Assembly (NCBI RefSeq): GCF_046250175.1
Contig: NZ_CP176468.1
DNA from: Psychromonas sp030397575
GTDB lineage: Bacteria > Pseudomonadota > Gammaproteobacteria > Enterobacterales > Psychromonadaceae
Length of the DNA: 64,000 nucleotides
Strand: one strand, 5' to 3'
Shown here: piece after piece, positions 25,892-33,519 of the stretch
Layout: each line of letters opens with the position of its first letter
Numbering within the stretch: the stretch's first letter is position 1
Position numbers and translations under genes: made by a program
The notes under the pieces: generated by a model
Databases searched by the model: none
Told to the model about the DNA's origin: nothing
Seen by the model: only the letters and a program-made list of their open reading frames with translations

Positions 25892-26851
25892 TTAGTATGC
25901 GTACCTTAATCTAAGCTGTTCTGGATATGGTTGTAAGTAAGACTGGCCTTTCAAATAATCCTTTGGATACTCTCTTAAATAATGATTGATCAATGTTAAA
26001 GGAGCAATTAAAGGTAATAGGCCTAAACGATAACCATCTATTTGTTCACACAGCTCTTTACGTTGCTCTGCAACTAAGTGCTTAGAGAAGTAGCCTTGAA
26101 TATGTGTCAATGTATTTACATGGTTTTTACGCGTAGCAGGAATTTTAAGTGCTTCCATTAGCCCAAAAATATACTTTTCAGCTTTCTCTGCTAATGTCAT
26201 ATCAACATCTGCTAATAATTGTCCAAGTTTCTTGTAAGCCACTAGGTTATGACTCATTACGGTATACTTATAGTGGCTATGGAATGTAGTTAACTTATGT
26301 TTTGTTAAACCTGACTCACTTACAATCTGCCAATGTTTGTAGGCATAGATACGTGCCACAAAGTTCTCTCTAATATGCATATCATTTAAGCGACCATTTT
26401 CTTCACAAGGTAACAGTGGATTGGCTTCCATTATCTCTTTTGCAAAAGCACCAATGCCATCAGATGCGAGTGAATTACCATCTTCGGAATAAATTTTAAC
26501 CCGCTCCATACCACAGCTTGGGCTTTTAGCGCAAAATACATAACCACTTAGGTGTTTGGTCATCTCTGCTACTTTTTTACCATACGCCTGTAATGCTTCA
26601 GTTACATCACCAGAACCGTCTGGACGAGCCACTGAAATAACATCTCCTTTCTTAATTTGCCTAATCGTTGGACGAGGTATCGGCAAACCAATAGCAACTT
26701 CCGGACAGAATGATTCATATTCAACATGATCGCCTAACTCATCGATACAGAACCTAGACGGCTTATTACTAGCATCGAAACGTACTTTTTGACCAATCAA
26801 ACAGGCACTTATACCAATTTTAATATCTTCTTTTGCGACTGAATAAATCAC
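25892..26851 (-). CDS. DUF523-DUF1722 fusion protein (TudS + YbgA)
   Basis: 319 residues. Residues 1-155 are a DUF523 domain, with Cys in GISACLIGQKVRFDA, FCPEVAIGLPIPRP and AKSPSCGMERV. In the family these Cys hold an iron-sulfur cluster, and the member TudS desulfurates thiouracil. Residues about 190-310 are DUF1722, the YbgA domain (KYTVMSHNLVAYKKLG, RKNHVNTLTHIQGYF, EQRKELCEQIDGYR). It starts 30 bases after chrR, so it probably belongs to the sigma-anti-sigma transcript. A role in repairing or recycling damaged thio-nucleobases is inferred, not shown. Confidence 0.88.
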   Translation of the reverse strand: MIYSVAKEDIKIGISACLIGQKVRFDASNKPSRFCIDELGDHVEYESFCPEVAIGLPIPRPTIRQIKKGDVISVARPDGSGDVTEALQAYGKKVAEMTKHLSGYVFCAKSPSCGMERVKIYSEDGNSLASDGIGAFAKEIMEANPLLPCEENGRLNDMHIRENFVARIYAYKHWQIVSESGLTKHKLTTFHSHYKYTVMSHNLVAYKKLGQLLADVDMTLAEKAEKYIFGLMEALKIPATRKNHVNTLTHIQGYFSKHLVAEQRKELCEQIDGYRLGLLPLIAPLTLINHYLREYPKDYLKGQSYLQPYPEQLRLRYAY

Positions 26852-26881
26852 TATTCGCTCCTTTGAATAAAAAACTAAACA

Positions 26882-27580
26882 CTAATAGATAAACGACCCA
26901 ATTGGGTTTAATAGCTTATTGATACCCTGTGTAAAGTGTAGTGCATCATTGGCAACTGTGTAACATAAACATCCATTTTGAGAGATAGGATTGTGCGTGA
27001 AGGTACCATCTAATAAAATAAAATCGCCTTTATTGTATTCGCCTCTGCTGTCAGTGAATGAACCATCAAGTAAAACTGTCAATTCAAATCCTTTGTGGGT
27101 GTGAGCTGGTACACCACCACCTGGATTGATATGCAATAAACTAGAATGGATTTCATCTTCATCAAGTTGTAAACGAGAGCGCGATAATTTTCCAATGTTA
27201 GCCGCTTTGCCTAACTCAATACGGCTAAGCGCAGTAGGCAATTGATATGTTTTATCTCTAAATATAACTTCTCGTTGCAATGCTTCAGTGATTACATCAG
27301 CATCGTCAGAAAATGTAATATTGCTGATCATTGACTCAAAAAAATCTTCTTCATCAGCTTCCTCTGAGTACGAAGTAAAGCTATTTGAATCTAGATCATC
27401 TAGTCGGACTGTCGCTTCTTCAAATGAATGCTCGGCAACCTGTTCCGTTAATTGCGCTATTGTGTGTTGGCAATCAGTGCACATGTCCGCGTGGATACTA
27501 ATGCCGATAGCAAGCGAAGCCGGCAAGTCGCCATTGACATAAGATTGTAATAATTCAAATTTCGGATGGTGCTTAATCAT
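26882..27580 (-). CDS. chrR: Anti-sigma factor ChrR (zinc ASD + cupin)
   Basis: 232 residues. The N-terminal zinc anti-sigma domain has His5, His30, Cys34 and Cys37, one residue offset from the zinc ligands of Rhodobacter ChrR. The C-terminal cupin has His160, His162, Glu166 and His196, with the same spacing as the second metal site in Rhodobacter. ChrR holds the ECF sigma factor inactive until singlet oxygen or organic peroxides cause its release. The start overlaps the sigma gene by 8 bases, the usual arrangement. Confidence 0.95.
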   Translation of the reverse strand: MIKHHPKFELLQSYVNGDLPASLAIGISIHADMCTDCQHTIAQLTEQVAEHSFEEATVRLDDLDSNSFTSYSEEADEEDFFESMISNITFSDDADVITEALQREVIFRDKTYQLPTALSRIELGKAANIGKLSRSRLQLDEDEIHSSLLHINPGGGVPAHTHKGFELTVLLDGSFTDSRGEYNKGDFILLDGTFTHNPISQNGCLCYTVANDALHFTQGINKLLNPIGSFIY

Positions 27581-28199
27581 GTTCTTCTCCTAACTGCACT
27601 TTCAATTTAGCGAGTGCTAAACGTAGTCTGGATTTAATAGTGCCAAGTGGTAGGTTAAGATGGTTCGCAAGTTGCTCTTGAGACATTTCCATCAAATAAA
27701 AACCTTTAACGACTTGTTGTTGCGCTTCTGGTAATGCTTCAATGACACGTAAAAGCTGATTACTTTCGAGATGATCCTCATAAACTTGCTCTTCGGTCAC
27801 TGCACCTTCTGCAATTGGCCAAATGTCATCACTCAAATTATCTTCTCGGTTACTTTTAACTTTTCTTAATAAATCAAAAGTCACATTACGCATTACCGTA
27901 TAAACCCATGTCGTTGCAGCACCTTTATTTGCATCAAATAAATGTGCTTTACGCCAAACATTACTCATGGTTTCTTGAACCACTTCGTGGGATTGAGCCT
28001 CATTAGGAAATTTACTGCGTGCAATACGCTGTATCTTAGGAGCAAAAAATTTAAACAGATGAGTAAACGCATTTTTACAACGTTTATCAGCAACTTGGTT
28101 AAGCCATTCGCTTAGTTGGGTGTGATCTATATTTTCATTCATGCTGTTAGATTTAGCATGACTTACCCCTGTTGGCAATTTAGTTTGTTCGACTACCAT
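27573..28199 (-). CDS. rpoE: ECF sigma factor, partner of ChrR (ECF11 type)
   Basis: 208 residues from ATG 28199, which follows AGGGAA; an in-frame start 11 codons upstream lacks a ribosome site. Region 2 spans about 35-110 (AFTHLFKFFAPKIQRIA, TTWVYTVMRNVTFDLLRK) and region 4 about 145-205 (LPEAQQQVVKGFYLMEMSQE, LPLGTIKSRLRLALAKL). It is the sigma factor of the singlet-oxygen response, not the periplasmic-stress RpoE of E. coli despite the shared name. The promoter at 28231-28258 suggests autoregulation. Confidence 0.93.
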   Translation of the reverse strand: MVVEQTKLPTGVSHAKSNSMNENIDHTQLSEWLNQVADKRCKNAFTHLFKFFAPKIQRIARSKFPNEAQSHEVVQETMSNVWRKAHLFDANKGAATTWVYTVMRNVTFDLLRKVKSNREDNLSDDIWPIAEGAVTEEQVYEDHLESNQLLRVIEALPEAQQQVVKGFYLMEMSQEQLANHLNLPLGTIKSRLRLALAKLKVQLGEEHD

Positions 28200-28230
28200 A
28201 ATTATTTCCCTAATTTGGACTCTGGCAATC

Positions 28231-28258
28231 AATACGCTATCGAAAAATTAAAGATCAC
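28231..28258 (-). promoter_or_regulatory. Candidate ECF (ChrR-controlled) promoter before rpoE
   Basis: TGATC and CGTATT on the minus strand are separated by 16 bases, about 35 bases before the rpoE start. The pattern recurs before the DUF2878 gene (30615-30643). A -35 with GATC is known for RpoE-ChrR targets. Confidence 0.5.
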
Positions 28259-28291
28259 TTAAGAATTAAAATATTATGGTTTTTGGAAGGT

Positions 28292-28858
28292 TTATTGTGA
28301 AATGATTGAATGAACTAACTTTTTAGCCTCAGTGTATGAAGAATCAAATACAAATTTATTTTTAACATCAAAGGGAATAGGTAATAACTCTAGCCACCTA
28401 GACACCGTCCAATAAGGATTATTTGGTAATTGGTCGTGGTATAACTTAGCGAGTAATTCATTATTCTCAAATAATGTTTTTAATGAGTCAGCTAATAACG
28501 CTAGTTCTGTATTTGATGTTTTTTGTGACCAATGCTTTCGTTGTTCAACATCAGCGAACAACAGTTTATCGTTATCTTGTTCAAGTTTAGATAGCTTAAC
28601 TAAACAACCACATTCGACATCAATTTCTAAGACACCATCCTTCCCTTGTTCAAAGTTAATGACTTCAACCCAACTACCCCAACGGTAAGCCTGATTAATA
28701 TTCTGTTTGTTAGATGAAATGACAAATCCGCCTAACTGGGAAGCTAGCCCAACCATTTTTAAATAACGAGGTTCAAAAATTCTTAAACGCGTAATACCAC
28801 CCGGTAATAAGAATAAATCTAGTGGAAAAACTGGGAGATTAGTTGTTTTAGCTGACAT
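28292..28858 (-). CDS. LON peptidase N-terminal (substrate-binding) domain protein
   Basis: 188 residues, a stand-alone LON/PUA-like domain without the AAA+ or protease parts. Signatures are LPVFPLDLFLLPGG at the start, RLRIFEPRYLKMV and a beta-rich core. The function of such stand-alone proteins is unclear; a substrate-adaptor role is often supposed. It lies 92 bases upstream of the ECF sigma gene in the same direction and is commonly found in ChrR-type neighbourhoods. Confidence 0.88.
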   Translation of the reverse strand: MSAKTTNLPVFPLDLFLLPGGITRLRIFEPRYLKMVGLASQLGGFVISSNKQNINQAYRWGSWVEVINFEQGKDGVLEIDVECGCLVKLSKLEQDNDKLLFADVEQRKHWSQKTSNTELALLADSLKTLFENNELLAKLYHDQLPNNPYWTVSRWLELLPIPFDVKNKFVFDSSYTEAKKLVHSIISQ

Positions 28859-28987
28859 AATGGGCCCTCTTTAATAAAAAAATGTGCATAACAATATGCT
28901 CACTTGACAGTACGAAGGTGTTGCTAAAATAGTTCATCAATATCGTAAAGCGAATAACAATCAATTAAACTAATTGAGATAGAAATG

Positions 28988-29539
28988 TTATTCGCAACTT
29001 GCTAATGGCGCTTGTTTGTCAAAAAATAGTGTTACATTAGCGACGTTAACACCTAATTTATGAATAGCAGTTTTATTAATGACTCGATACTTGTCTATTT
29101 TGTACATCCAATCATTCATGCTCACGTCATAAGTAGTATCATCGACTGGTAAAGTTAAAGTATATTTTAGCTGAAAAGCAAAACCTTGATGCTCACCAAT
29201 GGCCTCCCCAACCACATCTTCCGCAGTCCCAATGTAACGTCCATCAACTTGCTGTGAAAAATGCCAATTGCGATAACTTATTTCACCATCATCAAAAAAG
29301 AATTTTTCAGCCAATATTCCATCTTTACCTTTCCAAGTTCCTTTCAACTCAACACAAAAACGTCTAGTAACTACATTACTAGCATCTTGAATGGTCCCCC
29401 ATGCGATGACATTGCCATTAAAATACTCTTTAATATCAAAATTACTAGTTTGACTTGAATAATCACTCAAATCTTGAGTACAACTGACTAAAGCAAAGCT
29501 ACTGAGTAGCAGTACTACTGGAGGATTAACGTATTTCAT
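28988..29539 (-). CDS. DUF3833 lipoprotein
   Basis: 183 residues with a lipoprotein signal peptide (lipobox LVSC, Cys20). The mature part matches DUF3833: DIKEYFNGNVIAWGTIQD, FFFDDGEISYRNWHF, GEAIGEHQGFAFQLKYTL and WMYKIDKYRVINKT. The fold is probably a lipid-binding beta barrel in the envelope. Its start overlaps the end of the chalcone-isomerase-like gene by 4 bases, and the two form a module with the DUF2878 gene upstream. Confidence 0.85.
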   Translation of the reverse strand: MKYVNPPVVLLLSSFALVSCTQDLSDYSSQTSNFDIKEYFNGNVIAWGTIQDASNVVTRRFCVELKGTWKGKDGILAEKFFFDDGEISYRNWHFSQQVDGRYIGTAEDVVGEAIGEHQGFAFQLKYTLTLPVDDTTYDVSMNDWMYKIDKYRVINKTAIHKLGVNVANVTLFFDKQAPLASCE

Positions 29540-30084
29540 GATTTTATTCCTAATAATGTATCACGCAGTTCTGGCTGTGAAGTATTCTCCGAAAACCAAA
29601 TAGCCATAAAAATGTTCCTGAAATCCTTACCATCAATTTGTCCAATGAAACGTTCATTGTAATAGAAAGCACTGTTATTACCTTGAGCAACAAAAGCTAA
29701 TTGATCACCCTCTTTAATATCAGGCCACATATTACGGAGTTGTTCTAGATAAGAGCTATACCGCTCACTAGCAAAACCAAGGTGCACCCACTGTTCAATA
29801 GTTTTCTTTATGAGTTGTTTGGATTCAATACTTTTAAGATATTTAATTTGATACACTATAACCCCTTCCGGGTCAGGATATACGCCACTACTTGTTGATA
29901 ATTGACTTTGATAAATATCCCAAATAAACACCGAAAAGGTTGCCCTGCCTACCTGTATCGTTGCTGTTGATTTTAACAATTCAGATAGACTATTTTTCCA
30001 TTGATCTGGTTCCTCAGCAGGTACTGCAAAGGTTAAGTTGATCAATAGAATTGACGCAACTAACCCTTTAAATAACTTAAGCAT
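29536..30084 (-). CDS. Chalcone-isomerase-like secreted protein
   Basis: 182 residues. A signal peptide (about 1-22, ending FAVPAEE) points to the periplasm. The core (VGRATFSVFIWDIYQSQL, IVYQIKYLKSIESKQLI, WPDIKEGDQLAFVAQG, FIGQIDGKDFRNIFMAIW) resembles the chalcone isomerase-like fold, whose bacterial members may bind fatty acids. It overlaps the DUF2878 gene by 8 bases and DUF3833 by 4 bases. A fatty-acid-related role would fit the Cfa-like cluster nearby, but this is inference. Confidence 0.8.
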   Translation of the reverse strand: MLKLFKGLVASILLINLTFAVPAEEPDQWKNSLSELLKSTATIQVGRATFSVFIWDIYQSQLSTSSGVYPDPEGVIVYQIKYLKSIESKQLIKKTIEQWVHLGFASERYSSYLEQLRNMWPDIKEGDQLAFVAQGNNSAFYYNERFIGQIDGKDFRNIFMAIWFSENTSQPELRDTLLGIKS

Positions 30085-30574
30085 ACTGTAGGTCTCTCTG
30101 TAATATGATTGATTTTAAATAAAAAAATAAAAGGAATAAGCATCCCCAAATTATTGCAAGAATTGAGAAAGTAACAGGTAAACTATAAGCGAATACCACA
30201 ACACCAAAACTTTCCCCTGCTAAATAACTCAATGGCGCAAACCCGCCTCCTATGAGCAATTGGCTTTTTTTGGAAGCGCTCAGAAAAGTTAAACTATGAC
30301 AAATAGTGCTTGCAAAACAAGCCCACAATACCATCAACCAAAATGGTGTGAAATTAGCATTTGGAAAAGTAAAAAAGTGGATAAAATGCAAAAAAGAATC
30401 CACTGACACACCTATAACAGTAACCAATAATACCAGTCGAATTTCTTTAATTATTTTGGACAAGAATTTAAAATGAATAAATAAAAGGGTTAACGCAACA
30501 GGAATAAAAATATTTCCCCAATATAATAAACCAAACCATATAAGGTTAAACCCCAACATATTGATTAACATCAT
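30077..30574 (-). CDS. DUF2878 membrane protein
   Basis: 165 residues from ATG 30574, which follows TGGAG; a GTG two codons upstream is also possible. About five hydrophobic helices cover almost the whole length, so it is an inner-membrane protein. Family-typical stretches are DSFLHFIHFFTFP and LMVLWACFAST. It heads the DUF2878-chalcone-isomerase-like-DUF3833 transcript, with a candidate ECF promoter upstream. The function is unknown. Confidence 0.82.
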   Translation of the reverse strand: MMLINMLGFNLIWFGLLYWGNIFIPVALTLLFIHFKFLSKIIKEIRLVLLVTVIGVSVDSFLHFIHFFTFPNANFTPFWLMVLWACFASTICHSLTFLSASKKSQLLIGGGFAPLSYLAGESFGVVVFAYSLPVTFSILAIIWGCLFLLFFYLKSIILQRDLQYA

Positions 30575-30580
30575 TATCAC

Positions 30581-30902
30581 TCCATGATTACTATGTAATT
30601 AGTATTGATATTTAAATACGGCCTCTGATTACATAAAGATCTCTTTTGACAGATAGAATCATTCGATATTCACTACTTAAACAATCCAAAAGAAGTAAAG
30701 GTTCAGGTATAAAACCAATATTAAAAAGTGCTTAATAATCAGATTAAAGCCTACAAAGTGATCATTAATATAGTTATAATGTATGGATAATGAATTAATA
30801 ATCTTTACAATCACTTATGATTATTTCTTAATAAAGTATTGGTAAATTATTTTAAGGCCGTTGAATAGCTTAAAATAGTAGACCACATAATAGCGAGGCT
30901 TT
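30581..30902. other. Divergent intergenic region between DUF2878 gene and hisF
   Basis: 322 AT-rich bases. It holds the GATC/CGTATT candidate promoter (minus) and must hold a promoter for the displaced hisF-hisIE pair. TTGACA at 30646-30651 and TATAAT at 30775-30780 are on the plus strand but neither has a well-spaced partner. No His-rich leader peptide or attenuator was found before hisF. Confidence 0.5.
30615..30643 (-). promoter_or_regulatory. Candidate ECF (ChrR-controlled) promoter before the DUF2878 gene
   Basis: GATC and CGTATT are 17 bases apart on the minus strand, about 42 bases before the DUF2878 start. It closely resembles the element before rpoE, including TTTA right after GATC. 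Confidence 0.5.
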
Positions 30903-31676
30903 ATGTTAGCAAAACGAATTATTCCATGTTTGGATGTAAAAGATGGACAGGTAGTTAAAGGTGTACAATTTCGTAACCACGAGATTGTAGGCGATATCGT
31001 TCCACTTGCTAAACGTTATGCAGAAGAAGGCGCAGATGAGTTAGTTTTTTACGATATTACTGCCAGCTCTGATGATAGAGTGGTCGATAAAAGCTGGGTT
31101 AGCCGAGTTGCTGAAGTCATCGATATCCCATTTTGTGTTGCAGGCGGTATCAAAACAGAAGAAGACGCAAAACGCATTTTACAGTTTGGTGCAGATAAAG
31201 TTTCTATCAACAGCCCTGCGCTTGCAGATCCAAGCCTTATTAATCGTCTAGCTGAAAAATTTGGTACGCAATGTATTGTTATTGGCATTGATTCATACTT
31301 TGATGAAGAAACGGGCCAACACCAGGTTAAACAGTTTACAGGTAATGAAGCAGCTACAGTAACAACCAAATGGAACACTTTTGATTGGATAAAAGAAGTA
31401 CAATCACGTGGTGCCGGTGAAATAGTATTAAACGTAATGAACCAAGATGGCGTACGTTGCGGATATGATATTGACCAACTTTCTCAAGCACGTGCTATTT
31501 GTCATGTGCCATTAATTGCATCGGGCGGTGCCGGTGAAATGGTTCATTTTGCAGATGTATTTAATAAAGCTGATGTTGACGGTGCTTTAGCAGCCAGTGT
31601 ATTCCACAAACAAATAATTAATATTGGTGAGTTAAAATCTTACCTTAAAACAGAAAAGGTAGAGATACGTTTATGA
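30903..31676 (+). CDS. hisF: Imidazole glycerol phosphate synthase, cyclase subunit HisF
   Basis: 257 residues, a (beta/alpha)8 barrel that joins ammonia from HisH with PRFAR to form IGP and AICAR. Signatures: AKRIIPCLDVKDGQVVKGVQ (catalytic Asp11), VAGGIKTEED, VIGIDSYFDE (second Asp region), VLNVMNQDG and ASGGAGEM. It is detached from hisGDCBHA by about 11 kb of minus-strand genes, so it needs its own promoter. Its end overlaps the hisIE start by 4 bases. Confidence 0.97.
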   Translation: MLAKRIIPCLDVKDGQVVKGVQFRNHEIVGDIVPLAKRYAEEGADELVFYDITASSDDRVVDKSWVSRVAEVIDIPFCVAGGIKTEEDAKRILQFGADKVSINSPALADPSLINRLAEKFGTQCIVIGIDSYFDEETGQHQVKQFTGNEAATVTTKWNTFDWIKEVQSRGAGEIVLNVMNQDGVRCGYDIDQLSQARAICHVPLIASGGAGEMVHFADVFNKADVDGALAASVFHKQIINIGELKSYLKTEKVEIRL

Positions 31677-32296
31677 GTTTAATGAAAGAAGAGCAACTAG
31701 CAACGTTAGATTGGGAAAAAGTAGATAACCTAATGCCTGTTATTGTACAGAACCAAGTTTCAGGTAAAGTATTAATGCTAGGTTATGTTAATAAAGAATC
31801 ATTAGCAGCAACACTTGAATCTGGTAAAATGACTTTTTTTAGCCGTACTAAACAACGTTTATGGTGTAAAGGTGAGCAGTCAGGTAACTTTTTAAATGTA
31901 GTTGAAATCAGTTCAGACTGTGATAACGATACGTTATTAGCGATTGTAAACCCAATCGGTCCAACTTGCCATTTAGGCAATGAAACTTGTTTTAAAAATG
32001 AACAAGAGCCTTCATTAAGTTTCATCTCTGACTTAGAGCAAGTAATCAAAAGCCGTAAAGGTGCTGACCCAAAGAGCAGCTACACAGCTAGCTTGTATGC
32101 ACGAGGTACAAAACGAATCTCACAAAAAGTCGGTGAAGAAGGTGTTGAGGTTGCACTAGCAGCAATGGCAAAAGATATGGATGAGTTAACTTGTGAAAGC
32201 GCTGATTTACTATATCACTTAACTGTCTTATTACAGAATGAAGGCCTATCGCTTTCGGATGTTGCTGATAAATTAGCTGAACGTCATAGTAAGTAA
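31673..32296 (+). CDS. hisI: Bifunctional phosphoribosyl-AMP cyclohydrolase / phosphoribosyl-ATP pyrophosphatase
   Basis: 207 residues, the fused HisIE. The N-terminal cyclohydrolase domain (about 15-110) includes VLMLGYVNKESL, FFSRTKQRLWCKGE and the metal-binding CDNDTLL and GPTCHLG. The C-terminal pyrophosphatase domain (about 118-205) includes SYTASLYARGTKRISQKVGEEG and the Glu-rich helix before LLYHLTVLL. It is coupled to hisF by a 4-base overlap, and a strong terminator follows. Confidence 0.97.
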   Translation: MSLMKEEQLATLDWEKVDNLMPVIVQNQVSGKVLMLGYVNKESLAATLESGKMTFFSRTKQRLWCKGEQSGNFLNVVEISSDCDNDTLLAIVNPIGPTCHLGNETCFKNEQEPSLSFISDLEQVIKSRKGADPKSSYTASLYARGTKRISQKVGEEGVEVALAAMAKDMDELTCESADLLYHLTVLLQNEGLSLSDVADKLAERHSK

Positions 32297-32315
32297 TTAG
32301 ATATTAACCCTAAAT

Positions 32316-32351
32316 TAAAAACCGCTCACAGTTATGTGTCAGCGGTTTTTT
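32316..32351. terminator. Bidirectional terminator after hisIE
   Basis: AAAACCGCT with an extended CACA/TGTC(A) part pairs with AGCGGTTTT around a GTTATG loop, with A and T runs. It separates hisIE from the convergent PEP-CTERM gene. Confidence 0.85.
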
Positions 32352-32372
32352 ACATTTAAAAATATGAATTGA

Positions 32373-33341
32373 TTAAGATTTTGACCTATTCCACATCATC
32401 ATACCAGCCAGAGCAGTTAATAGAATGAAGAACATACTAGGCTCAGGCACTTTTACCGGGTCAGTTGAATTATTAGCATCAGGGTCATAACTAATTACAC
32501 CTGTGAATAATGCATCATGCACTTCACCATTTTGTTGAAAATTATTAACAACCACTGAACCTTCAATAGGCGTGGCATTAGTAAGGTCTGCAAAAGGTGC
32601 CAATACACTACCATTGATTTGTTTAACTAAATCAATTTCAGTCGCCTCAAAGAAATTCCAAATAATATTCTCTCTAAAAACATCACTAGTAATATTACCC
32701 ACGGCATTACCTAAATTTGAATCATTAATCATCTCACCAGACACATTAATAATGATAGTTGAGGGAGACTGACCGTTTAAATCAATATCATACTGTTGTA
32801 TCAGATTATTCTCGAAAAAACTTTCAGAAGTAATGTTAAAGACTGCTGGGTCATTTCCAACTGAATCACCGACGTTAAATGATGCAGCCGATGGCTGATT
32901 GTTGGATGATGTTAACAAAACAGAGTTAACAGCTAGTTCTGATAAATAACCTGAAAAGTTAATAAATTCAGATTTAATTAAATCAAAGTCATATTGTGAT
33001 GCATCATTTGATACTGAATTTGAATTAATATTACCATTATTAGTTCCGGCAATAATCACTTCATGCCCATTTGCATTGACTGTTGTGCCTGAAGATAAGT
33101 CACTACCAACAACCAGCACACTACCAACAGATGAATCATTTTGAGCTAAATGAGTGCCATAGTTAGAAGCAGAGCCTGATAGATCACCCGCTACAATAGT
33201 TTTACCTTCAACTTCACTCGTTGATGTTAAATCATTTAACACCACTAAGTTATATTCATTCAACGTCTCGATAGGACCAGCTAAGCTGAAATGAGCATAA
33301 CAGGTTAATGCCACACCCATTAATGTGTTTAATTTTTTCAT
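32373..33341 (-). CDS. Choice-of-anchor A family PEP-CTERM protein
   Basis: 322 residues. A signal peptide (about 1-21, ending HFSLAG) is followed by a choice-of-anchor A domain (LNEYNLVVLNDLTSTSEVEG, VVGSDLSSGTTVNANG, SVLAPFADLTNATPIEGSVV). The C-terminus is a PEP-CTERM sorting signal: VPEPSMFF, a hydrophobic helix, then NRSKS. Such proteins are exported and processed by an exosortase, usually in bacteria that make exopolysaccharide. A sigma-54 promoter lies just upstream. The exosortase itself is not in the window. Confidence 0.88.
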   Translation of the reverse strand: MKKLNTLMGVALTCYAHFSLAGPIETLNEYNLVVLNDLTSTSEVEGKTIVAGDLSGSASNYGTHLAQNDSSVGSVLVVGSDLSSGTTVNANGHEVIIAGTNNGNINSNSVSNDASQYDFDLIKSEFINFSGYLSELAVNSVLLTSSNNQPSAASFNVGDSVGNDPAVFNITSESFFENNLIQQYDIDLNGQSPSTIIINVSGEMINDSNLGNAVGNITSDVFRENIIWNFFEATEIDLVKQINGSVLAPFADLTNATPIEGSVVVNNFQQNGEVHDALFTGVISYDPDANNSTDPVKVPEPSMFFILLTALAGMMMWNRSKS

Positions 33342-33379
33342 TTGAGTATCTCAAAGATTATTGTTTATTTACAAGTTTA

Positions 33380-33395
33380 TGCAAATATTAAGCCA
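33380..33395 (-). promoter_or_regulatory. Sigma-54 promoter before the PEP-CTERM gene
   Basis: TGGCTTAATATTTGCA on the minus strand fits the -24/-12 consensus with 10 bases between GG and GC. It lies 39 bases before the ATG, giving a leader of about 30 bases. PEP-CTERM systems are often paired with the PrsK/PrsR sigma-54 regulators. Confidence 0.7.
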
Positions 33396-33519
33396 AAATA
33401 GTTAAGTGATTGAAATGTATCAAAGCAAAAGCTAATCAATAAGTTGTAGTTTAAGTAATGTAAGGTTTATCGACAAATAACAGTCTAAATAGAACCAACA
33501 CAGCAACTTTAACTTAAAG

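Noticed and set aside
19842..30574. The minus-strand stress cluster as a genomic island or phage insertion
   Set aside because: No integrase, transposase, direct repeats or tRNA end was seen at its borders, and the genes look like normal members of related genomes.
30646..30780. TTGACA and TATAAT as a hisF sigma-70 promoter
   Set aside because: The two boxes are over 120 bases apart, and neither has a good partner at 16-18 bases, so no promoter was called for hisF.
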